The notes under the pieces were generated by a model, which had not been told where the DNA came from, did not search any database, and saw only the letters and a list, made by a program, of their open reading frames with translations. Position numbers and translations under genes: made by a program. Source: Streptomyces sp. SW4 (GTDB lineage: Bacteria; Actinomycetota; Actinomycetes; Streptomycetales; Streptomycetaceae). Taken from it: 64,000 nt of DNA. Shown here piece after piece: positions 56,919-64,000 of the stretch. Positions within the stretch are counted from its first letter, which is position 1. Every line of letters starts with the position of its first letter. Location: the NCBI GenBank assembly GCA_003248315.1, contig QKWM01000001.1:682001-746000 (forward strand), read 5' to 3'.

Positions 56919-57064
56919 GTAATCAATCTCCCCCTCGCGGGCCGCCGCGCACGGCGAACACGGGCCGCCCACGCCCGCCCCGGCCCGCGTACCGCCGCGA
57001 CCGGACGCCACAGGAGCCGGCGCCGGGACCGGAGGGCCGCAGGGGCCGCCGGACGCCATAGGCC

Positions 57065-57108
57065 CGGCAACCGGACGTCGCAGGGGCGGCAACCGGACGT
57101 CGCAGGGG
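57065..57108. repeat. 22-bp tandem repeat with degenerate flanking copies
   Basis: Positions 57065-57086 and 57087-57108 are identical; looser copies (CCGGACGCCACAGG, CCGGACGCCATAGG) lie at about 57000-57060. It is a small minisatellite between the two divergent phosphatase genes. Confidence 0.85.
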
Positions 57109-57143
57109 CTGCGCGGCCGTCCCATACGCGCTGTAATGGCGGC

Positions 57144-59588
57144 GTGGTCGGTGAGGGCGCTGCGGGACGAGGAGCGAGACCGCTGCGCGCCGCCGAGGTC
57201 CTGCGTGCGCTGACCTCCGGGGACGCCGGCCCCGAGCGGGCGCACCGCGTCCTCGAACAGGCCCTCGTCTTCGCGGGTGCCGCCTTCGCCGCCGTGTACA
57301 CCCCCGGTGAGGACCGCGCCCTGCTGTGCCTGGTGGAGGCGGCCGGGGCGCCGCGCACCCTGTACGGGGTGCGCGACGTCTACCCCGCGTCCGGCGGCTC
57401 CCGGTCGCCGAGGCCCGGCGCACCAAGAGCCAGGTCTGGCTCGGTCCCGAGGACCTCGCGGTCAGCGCCGAGTCCCGGCGCGCGCCCTCCGGCGGCTTCT
57501 CCGTCGGCGCGCTGCCGGTGCACGGCGACGGCGGCGGCTGCCTCCTCGCCGTCACCGAGCACCCGGACGGCTTCGACGACGACGACCGGGCCTGCCTGGA
57601 GCTGATCGCGCAGGCCGTCGTCTGCCCCGTGCCGGCCGCGGCCGCGGCGGACGGCCGGCTGCCGCCGGACGCGTTCAGCCTCGCCACGGACACCGGCCGG
57701 GTCGAGGTCGGCGACGAGATCCTCCGCCTGTTCGGCCTCGACGCCGCCTCCTTCGACGGCAAGGTCGAGACCCTGCTCGGCCTGACCGTGCCGAGGACCT
57801 GCCGTCGCTGATGTCGGTGACGGAGGCCGACCACATGACCATCGGCGACCGGGAGCTGGAGTTCCGGGTCCTGCAGCCCGACGGACCGCCCCGGTGGCTC
57901 CGCCTGCGCGGCCGGCTGCTGCCCGGCGGCGAGGGCCGGCCCGCCCGCCTGGTCGGCACCGTCGCGGACGCCTCCACCCTGCGCCCCGACGTCACCGACG
58001 TGGCACGGGTCCAGCGCCTGGCCGCCGCGCTGGCCACCGCGGGCACCGTCCGCGACGTCAGCCAGGCCGTGGTCGCGGCGCTGCGCGCCCCGCTGCGCGC
58101 CGACCGGATCGCGCTCGCCGAGCTGGAGAACGACCGGCTCGTCGTCACCGTCCTGGACCCGCCCGAGCCGGAGTCCTGGCCCGACGTGTGGCGGCTGGAG
58201 TGGCGCGGTGAATGGCCCGACGCGCCGGTGCGGGCCATGCCGACGCTCGCCGCCGCGCTGCGCGAGGGCCGCGCCCGGATCTGGCCGGCCGGCACCGGCG
58301 ACCTGGAACCCGCCCTGGCCGAGGTCGGCCCCGGCGGCCTCGCCGTCCTGCCCCTGCCGGCCGGCGGACGCATGGCCGGCGCCTGCCTGATCGGCTGGGA
58401 CAGCCCCCACGACTTCGGCCCCGACGAGCGCGCCCTGCTCACCGCCTCCGCGGGGCTCGCCGGACAGGCCCTGATGCGGGCCCACGCCTTCGACGCCGAG
58501 CACGAACTCGTCGGCATGCTCCAGCGCCAGCTGCTGCCGCGCCGCCTGCCGAAGCTGCCGGGCGCGGTCGCCGTCGCCCGCTATCTGCCCAGCACCGCCG
58601 GGCTGGAGCTGGGCGGCGACTGGTACGACGTGATCCCGCTGCCCGACCACCATGTCGCCCTCGTCATCGGCGACGTCCAGGGCCACAGCGCCGGCGCCGC
58701 CACGCTCATGGGCCAGATGCGCACCGCCCTGCGCGCCTACGCCGTCGAGGGCCACCCCCGGACGTGGTGGTCTCGCACGCCAACCGGCTCCTGGTCGACA
58801 TGGAGACCGACCTCTTCGCCACCTGCGCCTACGTCGAACTGGACATGGAGGAGGGCTTCGCCTGGTGCGTGCGGGCCGGTCATCTGCCGCCGGTGCTGCG
58901 CCACCCGGACGGCCGCACCGAGATCGCGGAGGCGGAAGGCGGCCCGCCGCTCGGCGTCCTCGCCCAGGCCGACTTCCCGATGAGCCCGCTCCGGCTCCAG
59001 CCCGGCACGCTGCTCGCCCTGACCACGGACGGCCTGGTGGAGTCCGCCGACGCCGACATCGACGAGGGCATGGACCGGTTCGCGCACGCCCTCGCCGCCT
59101 GCGATCCCGGCCACCCCGGGCTCGTCGCCGACGCCCTGCTCGGCAACGCCCGCCGCAGCGACGACGTTGCCCTGCTGCTGGTGCGCTACGACGGCATGGC
59201 GCTGCGGCCGCTGCGGGAGAGCTGGACGGTGTGGCGGGTCCCCGAGGCGGTCTCCCACGCCCGCCGCTTCACCCGGCGGACCCTGCGCTCCTGGGGGGTG
59301 CCCGGGGACGACATCGACACCGTGCTGCTGGTCGTGTCCGAACTCGTCACCAACGCCCTCGTCCACACCGACGGCAAGGTCCGCCTCGACCTGACCCTGG
59401 TCGGCGGCCGGATGCGCGTCGCGGTCGCCGATGCCTCCCCGCGCAGCCCCGCCAAGCCGACGAGCATCGGCTGGGAGGCGACCGGAGGCCGGGGCATCCT
59501 GCTGGTCGAGGCCATGTCGGCGGCCTGGGGGACGCTGCCGGTCAGCGGCGGCAAACAGGTCTGGAGCGAGATCCCGGTGGGCCGCTGA
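57144..59588 (+). CDS. PAS/GAF SpoIIE phosphatase with C-terminal HATPase (three or four apparent frameshifts)
   Basis: Repaired near 57400, 57793 and 58757 it is 815 residues; an alternative start at ATG 57136 with a fourth base near 57165 is equally consistent. Order: N-terminal GAF-like (ALVFAGAAFAAVYTPGED), PAS-like (IGDRELEFRVLQPDG), GAF (from AAALATAGTVRDVSQAVV), SpoIIE domain (GLELGGDWYDVIPL, IGDVQGHSAGAATLMG, TTDGLVESADAD) and an RsbW-type HATPase (LLVVSELVTNALVHTDG, ATGGRGILLVEAMSAAWG). It is the same architecture class as the 34.4-kb protein. CBS-domain gene follows 83 bp downstream. Confidence 0.85.
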
Positions 59589-59671
59589 GCGGACCCCGGC
59601 CGGCAGGTGACACCCCGCGCGGGCGGGTTACCCGGCAGGAGAGCCGACGAGCAGACCCGAGGAGGTACGTC

Positions 59672-60094
59672 ATGACCCAGTACGTCCGGGACATCATGAC
59701 CGGCGACCCGGTGACCGTGGAGCCGCAGGCCTCGGTGCACGACGTCGCCCGTCTCATGCGGGACCGGGACCTCGGCGCCGTCCTGGTGACCGACGGTGAC
59801 GAACTGCGCGGTCTGGTCACCGACCGCGACCTGGTGGTCCGCTCCATCGCCGACGGCGGTGACGTGGACCAGATCACGGTGGCCGGCGCGTGCAGCGACG
59901 ACGTGGTGACCGTGCGCCCCGACGAGGAGCTGGACCACGCGATCCGGCTGATGCGCGAGCACGCCGTGCGCCGCATCCCGGTCGTCGACGAGGAACGGCA
60001 CCCCGTGGGCATCGTCTCCCTCGGCGACACGGCGATGGAACGCGACCCGGAGTCGGCGCTCGGCGACATCAGCGTCGCCCGGCCGAACACCTGA
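59672..60094 (+). CDS. CBS-pair domain protein
   Basis: Intact 140-residue protein made of two CBS domains (YVRDIMTGDPVTVEPQASVH and GACSDDVVTVRPDEELDHAI), each with the LGAVLVTD/RRIPVVDEE beta strands. Pairs of CBS domains bind adenosine nucleotides and sense energy charge. ATG 59672 has GAGGAGGT upstream. Stand-alone CBS proteins are often HRM1-like stress proteins in actinomycetes. Function in detail is unknown. Confidence 0.88.
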   Translation: MTQYVRDIMTGDPVTVEPQASVHDVARLMRDRDLGAVLVTDGDELRGLVTDRDLVVRSIADGGDVDQITVAGACSDDVVTVRPDEELDHAIRLMREHAVRRIPVVDEERHPVGIVSLGDTAMERDPESALGDISVARPNT

Positions 60095-60203
60095 ACCCGG
60101 CGCGCACGTTTGAACGGGGGCACCGCCGGGACCCGGTGGTCCGGCGCGGCCCGTGAGGCCGCGGCGCGGGGAGTCGGACAACCGAGTCGGCAACAGAAGG
60201 AAG

Positions 60204-60391
60204 ATGAGTTCCGTGACCACGGACGCCAGTGAGAAACCCGTCGTACGCCGCCCGGAGACGGGCTGGTCCGAGGCCCGCCGCCTGCGCGGCAAGCGCGCCC
60301 TGCGGACCTGGCTCCCGGCCGTGGAGGACGCCACCGCCCGCGCACGTCCCGCAGCGGCCCGGAGTCGAACATCGTCCGCGGCGAGGACTGA
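60204..60391 (+). CDS. Small hypothetical protein upstream of rmlB (one apparent frameshift)
   Basis: With one base restored near 60360 it is 62 residues: MSSVTTDASEKPVVRRPETG, then WSEARRLRGKRALRTW and an end ESNIVRGED. The unrepaired frame runs on into the dehydratase gene, which supports the correction. It is basic in the middle and acidic at the end, with no domain. It lies 59 bp before the dTDP-glucose dehydratase gene in the same direction and is probably in its operon. Confidence in the repair is moderate. Confidence 0.5.
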
Positions 60392-60450
60392 CCCGCGGGC
60401 AGCGCGACCCGGGCGAGGCGACCGCACGCCGGTGCAGGGAGGATCTGACC

Positions 60451-61432
60451 ATGAACCTCCTGGTCACCGGCGGCGCCGGTTTCATAGGCTCCCGTTACGT
60501 CCGCATGCTGCTCGCCCCCGGCGGGACCGGACGCCGCACGTCACGGTGCTCGACAAGCTCACCTACGCCGGCACCCTCGGCAACCTGGACCTCGGCCACC
60601 CCCGGCTGGAGTTCGTCGAGGGCGACGTCTGCGACGCCGGCCTGGTCGACAAGGTGATGGCGGGCACCGACCAGGTGGTGCATTTCGCCGCCGAGTCCCA
60701 TGTCGACCGCTCGATCCAGGCCCCGGCCGACTTCGTGCAGACCAACGTCGTCGGCACCCACACCCTGCTCGACGCGGCCCTGCGCCACGGGGTGCGCACG
60801 TTCGTGCACGTCTCCACCGACGAGGTCTACGGCTCCGTCGACCACGGCTCGGCCGACGAGCGGTGGCCGCTGCGGCCCAGCTCCCCGTACTCCGCCTCCA
60901 AGGCCTCCGCCGACCTGCTCGCCCTCGCCCAGCACCGCACTCACGGCCTGGACGTGCGGATCACCCGCTGCTCCAACAACTACGGCCCGCACCAGTTCCC
61001 CGAGAAGATCGTCCCGCTGTTCGTGACGAACCTGCTCGACGGCGGCCGGGTACCGCTCTACGGCGACGGCGGCAACGTCCGCGACTGGCTGCACGTCGAC
61101 GACCACTGCCACGGCATCGACCTGGTGCGCACCCGGGCCGGGCCGGCGAGGTGTACAACATCGGCGGCGGCACCGAGCTGACCAACCGGGAACTGACCGG
61201 CCTGCTCCTCGACGCCTGCGGCGCCGGCTGGGACCGCGTCGACCACGTCCCCGACCGCAAGGGACACGACCTGCGCTACTCGGTCGACTGGAGCAAGGCC
61301 CGCGACGAACTCGGCTACCGTCCACGGCACGACTTCGCCGCCGGTCTCGCCGCGACCGTCGCCTGGTACCGGGACAACCGGGCCTGGTGGGAGCCGCTGA
61401 AGCGACGGTCCGGCCGCCACCCCGTGAGGTGA
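60451..61432 (+). CDS. rfbB: dTDP-glucose 4,6-dehydratase (RmlB-like) (two apparent frameshifts)
   Basis: With bases restored near 60530 and 61140 it is 327 residues. It has the Rossmann motif VTGGAGFIGS, HFAAESHVDRS, HVSTDEVYGS (catalytic Thr/Asp/Glu), SPYSASKASADLL (Tyr-x3-Lys), and RCSNNYGPHQFPEK, all diagnostic of RmlB. The enzyme converts dTDP-glucose to dTDP-4-keto-6-deoxyglucose, the branch point for rhamnose and deoxysugar antibiotics. No rmlA, C or D neighbour is present, so it is an orphan copy. ATG 60451 has GGGAGGA upstream. Confidence 0.87.
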
Positions 61433-61434
61433 CC

Positions 61435-61953
61435 GTGCGCCTGCTGCTGATGTCCGACACCCACCTGCCCCGGCGCGCCAAGGAGCTGCCCGCCGAGCTG
61501 CTGGCCGAACTCCCGCACGCCGACGCCGTCCTCCACGCCGGGGACTGGGTCGACACGGCCACCCTCGACCTGCTGGAGAGCCGCAGCCGCCGGCTCGTCG
61601 CCGTGTACGGCAACAACGACGGCCCACAGCTGCGCGCCCGGCTCCCGGAGGTCGCGTACGCGGAGCTGGGCGGCCTGCGGTTCGGCGTCGTCCACGAGAC
61701 CGGCCCGGCCCGGGGCCGCGAGGCACGCTGCGCCGCCCGCTTCCCCGGCCTTGACGTGCTGGTCTTCGGACACAGCCACATCCCGTGGGACACCACCGCG
61801 GACTCGGGACTGCGCCTGCTCAACCCCGGCTCCCCGACCGACCGCCGGCGCCAGCCGCACTGCACGTACATGACCGCCACCGCCGAAGGGGGCCGGCTCA
61901 CGGACGTCGAGCTGCACCGGCTGCCGCCGCGCTCCCGCACCACCGCCGGCTGA
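61435..61953 (+). CDS. Metallophosphoesterase, YfcE/MJ0936 type
   Basis: Intact 172-residue protein. The calcineurin-like metal ligands occur in LMSDTHLP (Asp, His), LHAGDWVD, VYGNNDGP (Asn) and FGHSHIPWD (two His). This is the YfcE/MJ0936 group of small phosphodiesterases active on bis-p-nitrophenyl phosphate in vitro. GTG 61435 starts 2 bp after the RmlB stop, so translation is coupled. Natural substrate unknown. Confidence 0.88.
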   Translation: MRLLLMSDTHLPRRAKELPAELLAELPHADAVLHAGDWVDTATLDLLESRSRRLVAVYGNNDGPQLRARLPEVAYAELGGLRFGVVHETGPARGREARCAARFPGLDVLVFGHSHIPWDTTADSGLRLLNPGSPTDRRRQPHCTYMTATAEGGRLTDVELHRLPPRSRTTAG

Positions 61954-61985
61954 GCCGCGGGTCCGGGCGGCGGGCCCCCACGCGC

Positions 61986-62018
61986 GGCGGCCGTCCCGCG
62001 GGGTGCGGGACGGCCGCC
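61986..62018. terminator. Hairpin terminator after the phosphoesterase
   Basis: Perfect 14-bp arms (61986-61999 and 62005-62018) around GGGGT, 33 bp after the phosphoesterase stop and before the convergent NTF2-like gene end. Confidence 0.85.
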
Positions 62019-62094
62019 GTGGGCCGCTCCGTCTCCGGTGTGCGCCGTTCACTTCCTCGTACCGGTGTGCCCGGGGCGGCCCGTCATCTGTCCG

Positions 62095-62460
62095 TCACTC
62101 GTCCCAGGCCTGGATCAGGGTCTGGTCGACGATCTTGCCGTCGCGCAGCGACATCATCGACTCCGCGAGGACCCGCGCCCCGTCCGGGTACGCGCAGGAC
62201 TCGCTGTAGGCGGCGCGGTCGCCCTGTACGACGCACCCCTCCAGCTTGTGCGTCATGTCGCGGCTGTAGATGTCGTCGAGCATCTCGGCGATCTCGTCGC
62301 GGCCGTGCAGGACCCGCGGATGGCTGGGCTGCGTGTTGCGGTCCACGATGCGCACCCGCGCGTCGTCCGCGTACAGGGACACCAGGTCCGCCACCGTCCC
62401 TCCCTCGAGGGCCCGGCGGAAGGTCTCGGTGTCGAATCCAGAGGGTGCCGTAGTGCCCAT
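62095..62460 (-). CDS. SnoaL/NTF2-like protein
   Basis: Intact 121-residue protein of the nuclear-transport-factor-2 fold. Typical elements are FRRALEGGTVADLVSLYADD, RVLHGRDEIAEMLDDIY and the final MSLRDGKIVDQTLIQAWDE. The pocket residues of catalytic members such as SnoaL are not obviously present. Function unknown. ATG 62460 has AAGGAGG upstream. It is convergent with the rmlB operon and its neighbour to the right is divergent. Confidence 0.8.
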   Translation of the reverse strand: MGTTAPSGFDTETFRRALEGGTVADLVSLYADDARVRIVDRNTQPSHPRVLHGRDEIAEMLDDIYSRDMTHKLEGCVVQGDRAAYSESCAYPDGARVLAESMMSLRDGKIVDQTLIQAWDE

Positions 62461-62634
62461 GACGACCTCCTTCGAAGGTCGCGGCCCGACTGCGGCTGCG
62501 GGCCGCGAGGGGCTTCTCCTTCGAGGCTCCTCCGGCCCGGCGGGCGTGGCAAGCCGCGGCCGGGCACTGCGCCTGTCGGGTGAGCGGCGCGCCGGGCCCG
62601 TGTCCGGGGCCGGTCGTCCCGCGTTGCTGAAGAC

Positions 62635-62910
62635 ATGATCTCAACACGACGTATCGTCGCCGCCGTTGGTCTCGCCGCCGGGCTCACCGGCCTCGCCGCG
62701 CCCGTGGCGGGCGCGGCCGACGCGGAGGCCGGCGGTCTCAGCCCGATGAGGACGCTCGACTCGCTCGCCGCCGCCGACATCCCCGCCGAGCACCGCGACG
62801 AGGTCCTCAGGCCGTCCGCCCAGCTCAACCGGCTCAACGACGTGAACCAGCTGCACCAGGTCACCGGCCTGGTCTCCCCGCTGTTCGGCCTGGTCCCCGC
62901 CGTCCACTGA
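62635..62910 (+). CDS. Small secreted protein
   Basis: Intact 91-residue protein starting with a Sec signal peptide (TRRIVAAVGLAAGLTGLAAP, cleavage near AGAADA). The mature peptide has an acidic region and ends LNDVNQLHQVTGLVSPLFGL then VPAVH. Proteins of this kind are abundant in Streptomyces and of unknown role. It has no Cys. A GAAG sequence 9 bp upstream of ATG 62635 is a weak ribosome binding site. Confidence 0.72.
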   Translation: MISTRRIVAAVGLAAGLTGLAAPVAGAADAEAGGLSPMRTLDSLAAADIPAEHRDEVLRPSAQLNRLNDVNQLHQVTGLVSPLFGLVPAVH

Positions 62911-62929
62911 CGCGGAACCGACTTCCGCC

Positions 62930-62956
62930 GAGGGCCGTCCCCCCGGGGCGGCCCTC
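62930..62956 (+). terminator. Hairpin terminator after the small secreted protein
   Basis: GAGGGCCG and CGGCCCTC are perfect 8-bp arms around an 11-base loop, 20 bp after the stop at 62910. Confidence 0.75.
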
Positions 62957-62983
62957 ACGCGTGTGCGCCGGTCGCGCCCCCTT

Positions 62984-62993
62984 ACCGATCGGT
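62984..62993. promoter_or_regulatory. Palindrome in the mycothiol dehydrogenase promoter
   Basis: ACCGATCGGT is a perfect 10-bp palindrome about 50 bp upstream of ATG 63043. TetR-type regulators often bind such cores. It is short, so chance is a real alternative. Confidence 0.3.
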
Positions 62994-63042
62994 CGGACGT
63001 AGGGTCGGAGCGAACGGACACCGGCCGACGAAGGGGTCAGCA

Positions 63043-64000
63043 ATGGCGCAGCAGGTACGCGGCGTGATCGCACCGGGCAAGGACGAACCGGTGCGGATCG
63101 AGACGATCGTCGTGCCCGATCCCGGCCCGGGCGAGGCCGTCGTGCGCGTCCAGGCGTGCGGGGTGTGCCACACCGACCTGCACTACAAGCAGGGCGGCAT
63201 CAACGACGAGTTCCCCTTCCTGCTCGGCCACGAGGCCGCCGGCGTGGTGGAGTCGGTCGGGAGGGCGTCACCGACGTGGCGCCCGGCGACTTCGTGATCC
63301 TCAACTGGCGTGCGGTGTGCGGACAGTGCCGGGCCTGCCGGCGCGGACGGCCCTGGTACTGCTTCGACACGCACAACGCCGCGCAGAGGATGACCCTCGC
63401 CGACAGCGGACGGGAGCTGTCCCCGCGCTGGGCATCGGCGCGTTCGCCGAGAAGACGCTGGTCGCGGCCGGGCAGTGCACCAAGGTCGACCCGGCCGTGT
63501 CCCCGCAGGTCGCGGGGTTGCTGGGCTGCGGCGTGATGGCCGGCATCGGCGCCGCGATCAACACCGGCGGCGTGGGCCGGGGCGACACGGTCGCCGTCAT
63601 CGGCTGCGGCGGCGTCGGCGGCGCGGCGATCGCCGGCTCCCGCCTGGCGGGCGCGGCGCGGATCATCGCCGTCGACATCGACGACCGCAAGCTGGAGACC
63701 GCCCGCGCGCTGGGCGCCACGCACACCGTCAACTCCCGTGACACCGACCCGGTCGAGGCGATCCGGGAGCTGACCGGCGGCTTCGGTGCCGACGTCGTCG
63801 TCGAGGCGGTCGGCAGGCCGGAGACCTACCGGCAGGCGTTCTACGCCCGCGACCTCGCCGGCACGGTCGTGCTCGTCGGCGTCCCGACCCCCGAGATGAC
63901 GCTGGAGCTGCCGCTGCTGGACGTCTTCGGCCGCGGCGGCGCGCTGAAGTCGTCCTGGTACGGCGACTGCCTGCCCTCCCGCGACTTCCCGATGCTCGTC
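63043..64000 (+). CDS. S-(hydroxymethyl)mycothiol dehydrogenase, N-terminal part (two apparent frameshifts; runs off window)
   Basis: Repaired near 63263 and 63425, the protein reads [91 protein letters not shown] and [14 protein letters not shown], closely matching the zinc-dependent class III MDR enzyme that oxidises S-hydroxymethyl-mycothiol in formaldehyde detoxification. Catalytic Zn ligands are Cys in GVCHTD, His in GHE, and the structural zinc cysteines lie in [15 protein letters not shown]. About 320 of an expected 360 residues are present before the window ends. ATG 63043. Confidence 0.9.

Overview
The window is chromosomal DNA from a high-GC actinomycete, almost certainly Streptomyces. 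The pointers are GC-saturated third codon positions, GTG/TTG starts, AGGAGG-type ribosome binding sites, mycothiol and subtilisin-inhibitor genes, three SpoIIE-type phosphatases and a DmdR-type iron box. From memory, the order (rhamnose genes, stand-alone CYP102-like P450, CYP105-like P450 with ferredoxin, SSI inhibitor, NHLP-type exporters) resembles the SCO0812-to-SCO0750 stretch of the S. coelicolor left arm; I could not check this. I see no rRNA, tRNA, insertion sequence, prophage or CRISPR array.

Layout. 1-1.5 kb: end of rhamnose mutarotase and a LacI regulator. 1.6-5.5 kb: S33 peptidase, PIG-L deacetylase, SigJ/ECF41-like sigma factor, cysteine-cluster/pentapeptide protein. 5.5-7.8 kb: CYP102-like P450 with a divergent TetR repressor. 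7.9-12.1 kb: iron-box-controlled DUF2470 protein, FUSC protein, erythromycin-esterase-like protein, FBP-domain protein. 12.3-26.6 kb: housekeeping and stress enzymes (epimerase, FUSC, HAD, PHP, SDR, VanZ, DUF4230, Prs paralogue, STAS, quinone reductase, GlxA-type regulator, amidohydrolase, VOC, DUF4235). 26.6-33.6 kb: quinone-conjugate reductase, CDF metal transporter, CYP105-like P450/ferredoxin/flavoprotein, secreted protein, aldo/keto reductase. 33.6-39.7 kb: lipoprotein, PAS/GAF/SpoIIE phosphatase-kinase, RHH antitoxin with a motif-degenerate Fic/Doc toxin, sigma-like/zinc-finger/ricin membrane protein. 39.7-46.2 kb: translationally coupled hydroxyacid dehydrogenase and oxidase, SSI inhibitor with P1 Lys, CDGSH protein, methyltransferase, haem-oxygenase-fold enzyme, Ppx/GppA. 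46.2-54.4 kb: a peptide-export cassette (two ABC transporters, one with a C39 peptidase, a HlyD adaptor and a 71-residue double-glycine precursor) divergent from a streptogrisin-like protease. 54.7-64 kb: two more SpoIIE phosphatases, CBS protein, orphan dTDP-glucose 4,6-dehydratase operon, NTF2-like protein, small secreted protein, and the start of S-(hydroxymethyl)mycothiol dehydrogenase.

The most interesting system is the 46.2-52.4 kb cassette. The exporters are of the NHLP (nitrile-hydratase-leader) type, yet the precursor has a short canonical double-glycine leader. Its 48-residue core is a two-fold repeat with no Cys, Lys, Arg, His or aromatic residue, and there is no modifying enzyme. 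That fits an exported structural or signalling peptide better than a classic bacteriocin.

Data-quality warning: more than half of the genes are interrupted by single-base losses in short G/C runs, about 60 by hand count. Nearly all are loss-only, and the number of bases needed restores the frame from a plausible start to a plausible stop in each gene. I read these as consensus-sequence errors rather than pseudogenes, and I annotate affected genes over their whole span. Residue positions in those genes refer to the conceptually repaired protein.
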